A model generated the notes under the pieces. It worked only from the letters and a program-made list of their open reading frames with translations, did not search any database and had not been told where the DNA came from. From positions 209,725,324 to 209,789,323 of the forward strand of contig OZ020611.1 of assembly GCA_963971575.1 (NCBI GenBank): a DNA stretch of 64,000 nucleotides. Reading direction: 5' to 3'. Origin of the DNA: Liopterus haemorrhoidalis. Taxonomy: Eukaryota; Arthropoda; Insecta; Coleoptera; Dytiscidae. This document shows, in pieces, positions 10,031 through 21,369 of this stretch (position 1 is its first letter; every line of letters starts with the position of its first letter). Made by a program: the position numbers and the translations under genes.

Positions 10031-11060
10031 GGTATGTTCGATTTGCACCTTCGCGTTATACTATTAAACGCTAGCAGTAAAACGCTGCAGTTTAGCAGTT
10101 TACTACTAAAAACTGGTTACATACAGCGATTTTAATTTTCTGTTCGATTTGTTTATACGTAAAGAATAATAAGTACGTCTGACGTAAATGTTAAATGTCA
10201 GATAGATGTCAGATAACTTTCCAGGTTAAGAATCTTTTTACGATTTGGTTCGGAGATTATCTTGTGTGTCGAATAGGGTGACCAGACGTACTCTTTTTTG
10301 AGTAATAATTTCTATACTCTTACTTAAAAAAAAAAACTGAATATACTCTTTTTTGATGGTCACTTGTTTTTATTACTTCTAGTTTAGAAGTGAGGACCTT
10401 TTTTTTTGCTCATCACTTCTATTTTGCGAGTGAAGACCGTTTTTTTGCTCGTCACTAGTATTTTTGAATGAGGACCTCTGTTTTTTGCTCATTATTTAAA
10501 TTTTTGGAGTGCAACCTTTTTTTTAGTATACTCTTTTTCTGTGAAAAAAAAACCTGGTCAGCGTAGTGTCGAAAGGGTGAAAAATATTAGATATATTTAA
10601 TGGATCTGATTCAGATTTAGATTTTTCGAGTTCGGATGATGAAGTTATAAACTGTATTTGCGAGGTTTACAAAATGCCCCAGGATAGAAAACAAAACTGA
10701 AAAATTTTGTAGAAACTATAGCCCCAGGATATTCAAAAAAAGAATTTGTAAGACATTAGCCATCAAAGAATATAGTATAAATATCGAAACAAATATGCTA
10801 GCCATATTCCTGTCAAAAAGTCAAAAAAAAAGTACCAACCATTTATTCTTTATCTATGGTACCAACTCAAAAAGGTAAACAAACACAGCCGTAACAAATA
10901 ATCCGCAAGAGAAGCAGCTGTAACTTTTTCGCAGTAGCGTCATAAACTGGCAGTAAATTACGACAAATCGAACAGATTTGCAGTTACTGCGAAACAAAAC
11001 GAACAGATTTTTTTAACGCGGCAGTAAACAGTAACTGCAAATGTGCAAATCGAACACACC
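10031..11060. mobile_element. inverted-repeat element (possibly PIF/Harbinger-like) hosting a hAT MITE
   Basis: Left terminus GGTATGTTCGATTTGCAC at 10031; right terminus GTGCAAATCGAACACACC ending at 11060. Both ends have further TTCGATTTG and GCAGTAAA(C/A) motifs. The left flank is TTA and the right flank TAT, so the TSD is uncertain. The interior, apart from the hAT MITE at 10274-10565, has no recognisable transposase. Removing the MITE leaves about 730 bp. Confidence 0.6.
10274..10565. mobile_element. hAT-type MITE B, 292 bp, 8-bp TSD GTGTCGAA
   Basis: Termini TAGGGTGACCAG and CTGGTCAGCGTA (10 of 12 inverted matches) are bounded by exact 8-bp TSDs GTGTCGAA at 10266-10273 and 10566-10573. 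The interior from 10384 holds three to four copies of the ~38-bp unit GTGAGGACC-(T)n-GCTCATCACTT, the same module as in MITEs A, C and D. Confidence 0.88.
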
Positions 11061-11064
11061 TATT

Positions 11065-11834
11065 ATAAACCATTTCAAAGATAATGACAAGTGTTTGTTT
11101 TATAATTGTATCAGACTGTCGAATAATAGAGCAAAACTTTTGCATACACTTAATAGAAGTAAAAACAACATCCGTCTGAAACAAAAAACTTTTTGTCACA
11201 TTTTTCTTTTCCTTTCAGGTTAGATTACATCTAAAGAATTACAAACTAGGTTAAATCCATTTGCGCACGTAGATTTTACATAAGATATGAGTTGAATAAT
11301 ATCTGAGTTCTAAAGATTTTCACCTCTTCAATCTAAAGACGCACTTGAAAAAAGAAAAATTTTGTAATATTTATTCAGAAACATCTCTGAATCACGTAAT
11401 CTTTTTCTGAGAAGTTCGCAATGGGAGTGTTATTCAATCGATATTAATAATGTTATGGATTTTGCTATTTTTGAATGAACCATTAGTATCGAACTGCAAC
11501 AACATTGTTAACTAATTTATATAGCTCAAAATAAATATTTAGAAAGATAAATAACGTGCAAGACAAGTGGGATATTTAAAACGATTCTTTAAGAATTGTT
11601 CACACATTTTACTAATCCTTCTTAAACAGATATCTACGTACAATTCGACGTTAAAACATTTTACTTATTGTACATCAAAATAATTTACTTATTTATGGTA
11701 TTGTACAAACGGACAATGGGTTGAATGAAGCTTAAAAATTCTATGTTTTGAGGTAATAATCTGTTGCGGCATTCTTTTTTTTAAGTTGAAGACAATATCG
11801 AACGATACTAGCTAGACGTTTCTTTCGGCATCTC
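11065..11834. other. AT-rich intergenic DNA
   Basis: No coding frame, inverted terminus or tandem array could be supported. Confidence 0.5.
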
Positions 11835-12113
11835 TAATGCCGGGTTTACATTGGTATAGTAAAAGAGCTAGTAACTAGCGCAAATACTACGCGCTTTACT
11901 CTACTATCTTATTTTCAGGATAGTAGGTGTTCATACGCAATTGACATAAATATCTTATTTTCTGGATAGTAAGTGTCAAAACACATTTGACATCTTCACT
12001 GTGATTTTGTAGTGAAATTATCTTTTTGCAAAAAATAGTTTATGAATGTGGATATACATCGTCGCCGGCGTGATGCCATTAAAGAAGTGGTATTTTGAAT
12101 TACATAATTTCTT

Positions 12114-12435
12114 GTGGAGGAAATAATTGATGGTTTTATTGAAGTATTCGGTACAGAATATAAGCCTAAACAAAAATGGGTTAAAAAATGGATTGATAGA
12201 AGAACTACCCATGGCGCATCAGTCCTTCTATTTCGTGAATTAGCCGTGGAAGATCAAAAAGAATACAGACTGTGTTTAAGAACGACACCAAATGATTTTA
12301 ATTGGCTATTAAATTTAGTTAGTCCATTAATACAACGAACTGATACACTAATAAGGGATGCGATTCCAGCAAAAATAAAATTGGAATTAACGCTTTATTT
12401 CCTAGCCACAGGAAATAGTTATTCTACAACAGTGT
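12114..12435 (+). pseudogene. PIF/Harbinger transposase N-terminal fragment
   Basis: The frame reads VKKWIDRRTTHGASVLLFRE, then DQKEYRLCLRTTPNDFNWLL, IRDAIPAKIKLELTLYFLAT and GNSYSTT. This is the N-terminal part of Harbinger transposases, including the (L/T)LRFLATG-like motif that precedes the catalytic domain. The frame is open from 12114 until it runs into a hAT-like terminus at 12431. The DDE domain is missing. The frame runs outward from within the left inverted repeat region, consistent with being the native gene of this element. Confidence 0.75.
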
Positions 12436-12500
12436 TTCTCAACAGGTGGTCCGTGGACCACCGGTGGTCCACAGAAAAAATTTAGTGGTCCGCGAAATTT
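12429..12500 (+). mobile_element. orphan hAT-like left end
   Basis: CAGTGTTTCTCAACAGGTGG at about 12430 followed by a hairpin GGTGGTCC-GT-GGACCACC (12446-12463) matches the classic start of Charlie-type hAT elements. No matching right terminus was found before the Harbinger end at 12716, so this is a truncated insertion in the transposase frame. Confidence 0.5.
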
Positions 12501-12719
12501 TTATATGTGTTTTTTGCAGTTTTATTTTTAATTTATTTTGCACATTTTTTATGTAAATAGTTTATATTTTGTTTATTTTCTGTAAACTTTCTGTGATTTT
12601 CTACAAAGTTTTCTACTAGTCACAATGTCAACTGTTTACACAGGGATAGTAACTAGTTGCTAGTTACTTGCGCTAGTTACTAGCTCTTTTACTCTACCAA
12701 TGTAAACCCGGCATTAGTC

Positions 12720-13028
12720 TCATGTCTCTCGTTCACCAGTGCGACGGAAGGTTGGGTTATGTTGTTCGCGGTAAATACTGACGGCCAACGCAATAATTTA
12801 AGACTCATGTTCGTAAGTAGATGGTCAAGCGACTCCTAGCCCCGAAGATTGAGCAATAATAAGTCTGCGATGACCTGTGATGTTCTAGGTCGCACAGCGC
12901 TACACTGAAAGAATCACTGTAACCTTAAACCCACAATATACGGGTAAGCAGAACACGAATTTAGGACACTTAAGGACTCAGGAAGACCTTAAGGACAGAG
13001 AGCAGACAATAAATGGAGTGAACTAAAA
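12720..13028. other. unassigned intergenic DNA
   Basis: Nothing recognisable is seen. Confidence 0.4.
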
Positions 13029-13029
13029 A

Positions 13030-13385
13030 GAGTCATCATCTTCATTGGCGCGGCTGCCCGAAGCGAGCTTTAGCCTCCTCTTTCCTGGTTTCGTGACCAT
13101 ATTTTCAATATGTGTTCATTTAGGAATAATATGTTTAGTATTGCATCATTTTTTAGTGCACACAGAAAGGCACCTATAGTTTTTAGTCGGTTGCAAACGG
13201 CTAAGCTGAGCCCTTTTTTTATAATTTTTTTGTTCAAAATATTTGACATAGTTAGAATTTGAACCCACATTCATAACATTGCTAACGGTCAACGATGAGA
13301 TCAAACACCTAAGCGATTGAAACCACAAGGTTACTGAACTAGAAAGGGTGGCAGGATTATAATTAGATGCAGAAATTAACAGCAC
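13030..13385 (-). mobile_element. tRNA-headed SINE, copy 1, with ATG-repeat tail
   Basis: On the minus strand the 5' part holds a box B-like GTGGGTTCAAATTCTA (~13255-13270), followed by a body with ATAGGTGCCTTTCTGTG and ACTAAAAAATG and ending in AATGAAGATGATGACTC. A second copy on the plus strand at 57195-57478 shares the body (TGTAGGTGCCTTTCTGTG...CTAAAAAATG) and ends in GATGATGATGAT. The (ATG)n tail equals the tail of the RTE fragment at 22141-23012, suggesting mobilisation by RTE machinery. Confidence 0.6.
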
Positions 13386-13724
13386 TATGTCTAGCAGTTA
13401 ATTTCTTAGCACTGTATTACAGGCATGGTCAAAGTTTTACTTACCCGGGCCATATTCTGTGGACAAAGCGTAGCGGACCAAAAACAAGACGTTCCGAGGA
13501 TCAAGCGACAAAAAAGGTTAATCTATGAGACCAAACGACAGAAAAAGAACATTCCTAAAAATCAACGGACAAAAAAAAAAAAAAAAACCACTTACAGAAT
13601 TCCCAAGCATACGTTGTTGTATAATTCAAGAGGACTGCGAGAACGAGGAAAACCAAGGAAGAGATGGATACCAGAACAAGTTGCACAGTCAAATCTATGT
13701 GTGACGGTTATGAGTTTTAGAGCT

Positions 13725-13850
13725 CAAGAGCTTTTTTTTAAGTCATCACTTGTATTTTGGAAGCGAAGATTTTTTGTGGTCACCGCTTGTATTTATGAAG
13801 CGGATACCTTCCTTTTATGGTCATCTCTAGAATTTTGACAGTATAACCCT
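13725..13850 (+). repeat. diverged copies of the TCACTTGTATTTTG module
   Basis: Three imperfect units follow one another: GTCATCACTTGTATTTTGGA with AGCGAAGATTTTTTGTGG, GTCACCGCTTGTATTTATGA with AGCGGATACC, and GGTCATCTCTAGAATTTTGA. They match the module inside hAT MITEs A-D, but no hAT termini were recognised here. A long frame at 13425-13838 is low-complexity (Lys-rich across an A-tract) and is not considered a gene. Confidence 0.5.
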
Positions 13851-13859
13851 TTTGGTCTG

Positions 13860-14884
13860 CACTTGTCGGATGCTGCGGACAGTGTTAGAAGAGACCAGTC
13901 AATTCAGTAATTTCCCAATAACAATGTAGGTCCCGGTCCATCCCAGTCCCTGTAAAGCAATTTTGTCTTCTAAGCCCGCCTCCGCAAGAAAATAATCTGA
14001 GTGCGCAACTTGTGATGATTATGCTGTTTCATGATACCAGCATAGATATATTTTTTATAAAATATTGCACATCAAGGATAGTTTCAATACTGTTGCACAT
14101 TCTACATCGCAATAAACTGTCAGAGTAAACAATTTGACAAGCACTGTCTATATTAACCTATATAGTGAAATACTCAAAGCTTTTAAAAGCTAAAATATAT
14201 AGAAATTTATGTGAAATGGCGTTTCTTCCACTTCTTCAAAGACAACATTATGGAAAAAAAAAAGAAAAATGTAAATGTCTTTAACCTGTTCTTTTTGTAC
14301 TGCAAACGAAAAAGTTAAAAAGACAAAGTAGTTAACAACCACCTTATAAAAATTGAATTAACCTCCACAAAATATTCATAAAGCGTAACTTTGTTTCCGC
14401 GAGGTCATATTTACTTTCCAAACCTTGTTTACCTACAAGATATTATTTAAAGTTTTCCAAGAATATAAGAAAAATGCAACAATATTAATCTACGGTATGA
14501 CAGGTGAACCTAAGCCTGTGATTACACGAGAAATAATTTTACTGGCACGCAAGAGTTTTTTTTTATTATTATTATTTAGCAAAAAAAAATACGTTGGCAA
14601 CTAAGGCTATTAGTATTACAGTACATTTTTATAATTTTATATTATGTTTAACATTATGGTCGCTTTTATTATTAAATTATATTTTTATTAATTTAATGTA
14701 AAACATCAAAATCTTTTGGTGTTTTTATAACATGTTGAGATACGCTCTTGCGAGTTCCAACATTAATTAACTCATTAACACTCGTTAACTGACCTGTTCA
14801 GAGAGTGTGTGTATGGTTCGCCTGCCGGAATATATATTTTACAAGTTTTCTTAACTTAAAATACGCGTATCTAACGCGGTTTTA
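13860..14884. other. AT-rich intergenic DNA
   Basis: No gene, transposon terminus or tandem repeat is supported beyond short A and T runs. Confidence 0.5.
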
Positions 14885-15660
14885 GTGAATCTACACCTGC
14901 TGTTCTTCATTAAAATATTGTGTGTGTCTACTACCATCAAGGATCTAATCCGAGAACCCAGGAACCTGTTTCTTGGGACACCAGTGCCACATCTGTAAAA
15001 TTGGAATAAATATTCTACATATTTATTAAGAATACATCTACTGTAAGTCTGTTCCAATTTTACATACATTCTAATTCATTGTTTAATTAATATATATTTT
15101 TTTTTGTAACTAAAATTCTATTTTGTTATTGCCTCTGTGCGATTTTGTATTTCTTTGTTCACACACGCTGATCTCCTGATCACGTGTGCTGATTTAGTTT
15201 CAATTTAAATTTAACATCAGTAATTTTTGTAATATTATTAATTTGTTATATTATCAGTTATTATTGTATTTGTGGTACTGCTATTTTACTTATGTGATAC
15301 GCCCATCGTGTTGAGCAACGTTTTCCGCATTGTTTGTCGCTTGGCTAGGGTTTTCAGAGACGTCGTGGGATTTCTAGTTTGAGTCCTCCATAGCCATTAC
15401 TTGTGGGCCTAGGATTTTACCCGTCTACACCCCAGCTAGGAATACTATTTCCCTTGTGTTAGTCTCCTAGAGCAGCCCCTAGGAGCAGAAGAGTTTTTTA
15501 TCCCCTCTCCTTTCCTCTAGGTCGTCCGTGTCTTCCTTTGCGGCTCAACTCGGTGCGTTCGTGTCACATAACCTCCGTTTCATTTCTATATTCCAGCCTT
15601 CTGCTGGTGTGACTTAGGTTGGCCACCCTACCTTACTTAGGTTGGGAGCGGGCGCCACAA
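14885..15660 (-). repeat. dispersed ~790-bp repeat, copy B
   Basis: This is the inverted counterpart of 6303-7095 and diverges moderately from it. On the minus strand it starts at TGTGGCGCCCGCTCCCAACC (15660) about 55 bp after the RNase H-region stop at 15717, so it probably is the 3' UTR of that LINE. A (TA)n tract separates the two. Confidence 0.7.
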
Positions 15661-15716
15661 TTATTAATAGTACATTTGGAAAAATATATATATATATATA
15701 TATTGGATTTAAATTA

Positions 15717-16235
15717 TTATTCACTTCGATTTTTATGATAATTATATTTTGTTTTTAGTGATATATCTTCTAGGAATTTTAGTAGATCTATTGTTTTGTT
15801 TTCATTAGCCAGGGCTTGTTGTAATGTAGGGGGAAATTTATGTGTTTTCCTTTCGTTACTATATTTCTTGCAGGTCATCAGGATATGTTCAACTGTCAGT
15901 TCTGTGGCACATTCGTCGCACATGGGTGGTTGTAGTCTGTGGAATACGTATTGGTGTGCAATCGCCGTATGTCCAATTCGTAGTCTCGTCAGTATAATTT
16001 GGTCTCATCGGTTTCTGGTTAGGGTCCATTTCTTGGTGTTGTGTTTTATATGGCGTAATTTATTGTTGTTCGTCAATCTCCATTCTAGGTCCCAGTCTTC
16101 TTTAATTTTGTACTTAATCCAGTTCTTGAAGTCATAGATTGGCATTGGTATTTCTGTTGTGGCTGCTGTTATTGTCTTTTTGCGGCTTTGTCTGCTATAT
16201 TATTGCCTTCTGCCACCCCTTCTACATGGGGTGGT
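15717..16235 (-). pseudogene. RNase H-bearing non-LTR retrotransposon, ORF2 C-terminus (broken)
   Basis: Minus-strand pieces read HVEGVAEGNNIADKAAKRQ, the HxGxxGNxxAD end of an RNase H domain, then after stops and frameshifts ILTRLRIGHTAIAHQYVF and CDECATELTVEHILMTCKKY, the Cys/His-rich tail typical of I-group LINEs. Four other fragments of this type occur in the window (36780-39075, 44390-45483, 51300-52250, 63393-63779). It is truncated at about 16237, where a mariner relic begins. Confidence 0.8.
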
Positions 16236-16239
16236 TACT

Positions 16240-16545
16240 GATCCGTGAAACAGTTGCTGCTGAACACTATAGTCGCCAAAAGAATCATTTGGTTGACATA
16301 ATGAAACAGAAAAGCCTATTTACTGAACAAGGAAGCTGGAAGGTAATTTTACTACATGGTAACGCAAAGTCTCAATATTGTTCTTACTACTCAGCAAACC
16401 AGCATTAAATCGGGTGAGGATTTTCTCCCGCCCGCGGCGTATTTGTCAGATTTGACGCCTTTGGTTTATCATCGATTCGGTAAAAAGATGGATGCTATAT
16501 TTGAATATCATATGGGAATTCTATTTTATACATTTTTAATATAAA
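16240..16545 (+). pseudogene. mariner transposase relic lacking catalytic Asp residues
   Basis: The first frame has LIRETVAAEHYSRQ, IMKQKSLF and GSWKVILLHGNAKSQ, corresponding to the mariner segment around the second Asp, here HG instead of HD. After a frameshift the other frame gives GEDFLPPAAYLSDLTPLVYH, where the third Asp (PSDYH) has become Val. Both visible catalytic positions are therefore lost. Confidence 0.8.
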
Positions 16546-16549
16546 GCAT

Positions 16550-17050
16550 CAAATAGTATTAATAGATTATAAATCTCAATAAGAGCATTATGGTGGATAT
16601 TTACTTGATCCATTAGTTCATCTCATGGTAGAGTAGTTGACCCCGCAATGAATACAATCCATTTGTTGAGCGGTTTGTCATGCCGCGTTGGAATATTCAT
16701 TTTGCGGAGTCATTGTTTTCGACAGAAAAAAACAATATTCCTACATGACATTCATTTTTAACCAAATGCAATTTTTGTGCAAGCTAAAATACGGACAAAT
16801 CTGTTTATTCATCAAAAAATGTTTTATAATACTTTATTTTTCAAACTAAATACAAATATATAGTGAAAGGTTGGATATAGAATTTTGCCATGCCAGTGGG
16901 GTATTGCCAAATAATAAAGTACCGGACGCTAGAAGATTAACTACAAAATTATTTAATTTGTAAAAATAAATAAGGTTAATATGATTATTTGCTCAGTATT
17001 TATCCGTAACTATTAAATAAAAAAATATTGCGACAAAAATATAAATTGGC
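16550..17050. other. AT-rich intergenic DNA
   Basis: Nothing recognisable is seen. Confidence 0.4.
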
Positions 17051-17264
17051 GGAGAAATTAATGTGAACTATTGTTTCGTTTTTAACTCTTTGGCTGCCAG
17101 AAGGTTTTTCTGGGGGCAAATTTTGGCAAATTTTAATAGGGCATGATTTATAGAAATTTTCATCTTCCCATGGACGTATCTCAAAAACGAAATGCGATAA
17201 ATACCTGTGGTTGAAATTTTTGAAATCTTGAGGTTCTAAATAGTGCTGGGAACCGAAACCGGTT

Positions 17265-17585
17265 TTTTGGGTACCCGGTTCCGGTTTTCGGGTAAAACCG
17301 GGTTTGTAATTTTCGCGTTATCCGGATACCCGGTTCCGGATACCCGGTTTCGGATAACCGGTTTCGGATACCCGGTTTCGGATACCCGTTTTCGGATACC
17401 CGGTTTCGGATACCCGGTTCCAGATACCCGGTTTCGAATACCCGTTTTCGGATTCCCGGTTTCGGATACCCGGTTTCGGATACCCGGTTCCAAATACCCG
17501 GTTTCGAATACCCGGTTCCGATTACCAGGTTTCGAAAACCCGGTTCCGAATGCCCGGTTCCGATACCCGGTTCCAGATACGCTAT
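17265..17585. repeat. CCGGTTTCGGATACC minisatellite, left block
   Basis: About 20 tandem units of 14-16 bp alternate TTTCGGATACCCGG and TTCCGGATACCCGG. Both strands stay open through the block, giving long artefactual frames (17236-17604). Confidence 0.9.
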
Positions 17586-18539
17586 TCCGAGTTCCCTGAT
17601 TCAAACTTGATATTTAGTATAAATATAAATTGTTGAAATTGAAGGGTTTGAAATTAAGAAAAAATAGATCTTTCCTTCAAAATTTTATTTTTATACTAGA
17701 TGTACATTTCGTTCACCACGTGAACATTATCAATAGACTCGGTGTGAATGGGGGTGAATTAGGGTATTTGAACATTTACGATTATTGTAGGTAATGGTTA
17801 TGAATTGGGGAATTTTTATAATTAGGTTCTTGGGATTATCTCTAAAAGCGGGTAAAGGACTTAAGTCAGTGTTAATTAGAATTTTGGATTTTTTTTTTCT
17901 TTTTTTCATCTCTATCGCCTATGAAACACAATAATTAGTTGAATATAAAAATAGTTAAATATAATAAACTGTAACAATACATATTATTAATATTGATGAC
18001 AAATTTTGTCTTTACAATATTTATTGAACATTTTAACAGACACATTGGTAATGTTAACATCTGAGAAATTATTATTGTAAGTACTACAGAGTCTGACTAT
18101 TGGAGAATTTTGGTAAGAATTCGTATTCGCAAAAGGTATACAAAGAAGCGAAGAAGAAAGCGTATTGTTTATTACACTGTAACATTAATAGTGATTAAAT
18201 TTTGTAGTTCAACACAAGATAATAGATTATTAAGAATTTTATGCAAAATTTTCATGTCAGTCAAAGTGCGACGATCCTTTAGTGTGAGAAAATTCGGCGC
18301 AACATATATTATAATTGTTATAGTTATAATATATCAAAAATATATGTTATAAGGAAGTTTTTTAGAATTAAAATAAAGTAACGATTACATTTTTTTTTCT
18401 ATTCAAAATTGAAAATGTATATAACAAAAAACGTACGTAGTAGATGCACGTCAGCAAGTATTACTTAACGTATCTCAATCACAATAACCGTAATTGTTAT
18501 GATGCTGGAAACCGAAACATGTTTAACGGGTATCCGGTT

Positions 18540-18830
18540 CTGGATTTCGGGCAAAACGGGTACGTAATTTTGAAGTAACCCGGTTCCGGATACCTCATCC
18601 CGAATACCCGGTTCCGATTACACGGTTCCGGATACCCGGTTTCGGATACCCGGTTCCTATTACCCGGTTCTGATTACCCGATTCCGGGTACCCGTTTTCG
18701 GATATCCGGTTCCGATTACCCGGTTTCGGATACCCGGTTTCGGATACCCGGTTCCGAGTACCCGGTTTCGGATACCCGGTTACGGATACCCGGTTTCAGA
18801 TACCCGGCTCCGAAACCGGGTAACCGGGTA
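18540..18830. repeat. CCGGTTTCGGATACC minisatellite, right block
   Basis: The same unit as the left block and in the same orientation, about 18 copies, with more variants (GATTACCCGG, GAGTACCCGG). Confidence 0.9.
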
Positions 18831-19072
18831 AACCCGGAACCGGTTTTTTTTTTGGAACCGGTTCCGGTTCCGTCAAGATCGATTTCTGACAGCACTAGTT
18901 CTAAATGACTTGTAGCCATATTTTGATTTTTTTTTTTGAATCTTTAGATTTCTCCTACATTGTTTAGTCTAAAAAAAGTATGGGCTTTAATAAACCAATT
19001 ATTAAGTTTTGTATAAGCAGTAATATAAACCCTTGAAAATGGCCAAAAATCGAAAAATCGTAAGGTATAGAC

Positions 19073-20106
19073 CAGGGGTGGGGAACCTTTTTACCATGGA
19101 AGGCCAATTTAAATATCGTAGACAGTAATAAGGCCGCAAAATATTTACCGTCTTTCCTGGAATAGTCCTTCCCATGCAGTATAGGTATATACTGCATGGG
19201 AAGGTATATACAAGAGGATAGGTATCCACTTGTATTTTATAGACATACAATAAATAAAAATAAGGAAAATAAATGATAATTTATCAAATTGTTATTTAAA
19301 TGTAATTTTATTAATATTCATCCTCATCATATTATTTAATGAAACAATATGTATATTCATTCAAGAAAAACAATTATGACTTAGATTATTCAACAATAAA
19401 AAAAAATTATGATATCAGATTAGAGGACCGTTTAAAAATCCAGATAACTATTTTAATGGGACTTTTGGGTTTGTTTTTTACTTGAAATAAATTAGATATC
19501 AGGCTGCAGCTTCGTAACATGTAACTTAAACTGATATTCAAATGAAAATCAGTTATTTGCGTCTTTAATTGGTTCTTAATTTGTGTGAGATATGAAAAAG
19601 TTGATCACAACAGTAAGTAGTTGCGAAGCAAGAAAGCAATCGACGAACATGTTGACGTAAACGTGGGTATTCAATCGCATTTTCCAAATATCAACTGGAT
19701 CTTTCAGTGCATCAAAAAGAGCCTTTATTATGTTATCTTCACCTAACTCCAACAATTCCATCTGTAGTTCGCTCAACCATATGTGGCTCAAAGGCTAATT
19801 TCATTGCTAGAGTATGTTCTTCAAAATCAGAAAACCTTGCAGCATATTCTGCAATTATTAAATCCAAAACAGCTGTGCAATTCTTAAATGCTTCAGATAG
19901 TTGCGGGAAATGTTCTTTAGATATTTCCGGTCGAGAGAAGAGATTTTTTTTTCTCTGCTGGACTAGTAACTGAATTAATATTTGTGGATTTAAATTTGAC
20001 AAAGAAAACGTAAAAGAAGTAATTAATTTGTAATTTGTAAAAATATATAAAAAGTATGATAAGGCCGCAAAGTTGATTTCAAAAGGCCGCGGGTTCCCCA
20101 CCCCTG
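19073..20106 (-). mobile_element. hAT element, 1034 bp, with transposase relic
   Basis: Perfect 15-bp termini CAGGGGTGGGGAACC / GGTTCCCCACCCCTG are flanked by GTATAGAC (19065-19072) and GTATAAAC (20107-20114), an 8-bp TSD with one change. GGCCGCAAA motifs repeat near both ends. The interior carries a C-terminal transposase fragment on the minus strand. A 17-bp-arm hairpin lies at 19167-19204. Confidence 0.9.
19575..20101 (-). pseudogene. hAT transposase C-terminal relic
   Basis: In the first minus frame: LIQLLVQQRKKN, SEAFKNCTAVLDLIIAEYAA and RFSDFEEHTLAMKLAFEPHM. A frameshift near 19770 leads to LSELQMELLELGEDNIIKAL and FDALKDPVDIWK, and another to FATTYCCDQLFHISH. The order fits the hAT family related to SCAND3/GTF2IRD2-type proteins (LQMELIDLQ, then FGSTYxCExxFS of the dimerisation domain). 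The N-terminal zinc finger and first catalytic residues are absent. Confidence 0.75.
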
Positions 20107-20114
20107 GTATAAAC

Positions 20115-21365
20115 CTTAAATTAAAAATTAAAAAATTATGACACTGCCTTCTCTATTTATTTACAATTCCATATTGTATGCCCACAGAAACTTCCATGAA
20201 CTTGTAACACATGAGCAGGTACATAACTACAACACTCGAAATGTAATTTCTTATACTTTTTGTTAATATTTAGTAAAACTCACGAACAGTAACATTCAAT
20301 AAATAAAATCTGTTACAATCCTAAGAATGTTAGCAAAAAAGCTAACAAATATATAGTTAAAAGCATATTAATAATTTCAACTCTCATTGTTTCAAAGTAT
20401 TAAAGATTTATTTTAAAATAAAAGAACACATTTTCTATTTTGTATTATGCAGATGAAATATTTTGCACCAAAGCATTTCTGTCACTTCTTTTTTATTTTG
20501 AAAGAATATATGGTTCCCTCCGTCTATTTCTTTTAAAAGCTTAAAGCAGCTCTTGAAATGAAAGCAAAATAAAAAATATTTAATGAAAAAACTAAGTGTC
20601 AAATGTTTCAGACATTTTAAATTCTTCCTAAAATATTTTCAGTAAGTAAAAATTTAACTTAAAATATTACTTTATGAAATTTAGAACAGAATGAAGCAAG
20701 GAATGCCAATTCAACTTTTAATCTCACGCCTGAGATAGTCCTGAGGAAAGCACTATCAACCACTCAATGACCGATCAATAACAAAACTTATACCTATTTT
20801 GGTCTTATTTTAGTAATCTACTGCCTTGATAAAACTAAAGAGCGGTATAAAATGAGCGATTTAATTTGGTGGTTTTAAGGTCAGAGTTCCGTAGTATTGT
20901 AGCCTAGGATCCGTAGTATTGTATCAGTCAGGTTGACACACATCAAGATAATGAAATAAATATACACAGATTTTCAGATACTTTTTCACCATGTCGATAA
21001 AAAAATCCATAAATATTTATTAAAATTTTCACCATTTTAATAAAATATTTGTATATCAAGATCAAAAGTGAATAGAAAACGAACCTTTTTTATATCTTTT
21101 TGTTTTTTTTTTTTGTTCGACAGATTTTCTACATTCTTTAAATTCTGATTGGTGTATAATTGTGTAACTTTGCCGCTGATGAAACATATTTTGTCGCTGA
21201 TAATTTCAAGAAAATGCGTTAATATGTACGGAAAACATGGATTTGTTTTTACCAGCGCGCACATATATAATCATGACTTTGGAACTACTAAACCGATTTT
21301 AATAAAACATAGCGGAAAACCTGACTAGATGATATAGCTACAGTTACAAAAAATCAGCTGTGGCC
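20115..21365. other. AT-rich intergenic DNA
   Basis: No gene is seen. A short duplicated phrase (TCCGTAGTATTGTA at about 20887 and 20911) is the only local structure. Confidence 0.5.
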
Positions 21366-21369
21366 ACAG

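Larger units (their letters stand above)
11835..12716 (+). mobile_element. PIF/Harbinger-type element, 882 bp
   Basis: Near-identical ~48-bp inverted repeats start TAATGCCGGGTTTACATTGG at 11835 and end with the complement at 12716; subterminal CTAGTAACTAG palindromes follow. The flanks TAA/TTA suit the TWA target preference of PIF/Harbinger, although an exact duplication cannot be read. The element carries an N-terminal transposase fragment and a foreign hAT-like end (12431 on). Confidence 0.8.
17241..18897. mobile_element. hAT-type element, 1657 bp, with minisatellite ends, 8-bp TSD GTTCTAAA
   Basis: It starts TAGTGCTGGGAACCGAAACC and ends CTGACAGCACTA, with exact TSDs at 17233-17240 and 18898-18905. 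A minisatellite of the 14-16-bp unit CCGGTTTCGGATACC fills 17265-17585 and 18540-18830. A second left-end-like sequence (GATGCTGGAAACCGAAAC) lies at about 18500, so the element may be a composite of two copies. The core 17600-18480 is AT-rich; the frame at 18110-18352 has no recognised domain. Confidence 0.85.
17090..19072. repeat. dispersed repeat R2, copy 1, interrupted by a hAT element
   Basis: The segments 17150-17240 (GGTTGAAATTTTTGAAATCT...) and 18898-19072 (TTGTTTAGTCTAAAAAAAGT..., GGCCAAAAATCGAAAAATCG) match, in the same order, parts of 55250-55600. They were one unit before hAT elements entered at 17241 and 19073. The nature of the repeat is unknown. Confidence 0.55.

Noticed and set aside
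13425..13838. Lys-rich 137-codon frame
   Set aside because: It crosses a poly-A tract and a tandem module, has no recognisable domain, and its composition follows the low-complexity DNA.
15796..16408. Plus-strand hydrophobic frames
   Set aside because: The part up to ~16235 is antisense to the RNase H LINE tail; the later part contains the mariner relic, which is annotated as such.
17236..17604. Regularly spaced short repeats resembling a CRISPR array, and long frames on both strands
   Set aside because: Units of 14-16 bp are contiguous without unique spacers, inside a hAT element with TSDs. The frames are artefacts of the repeat.
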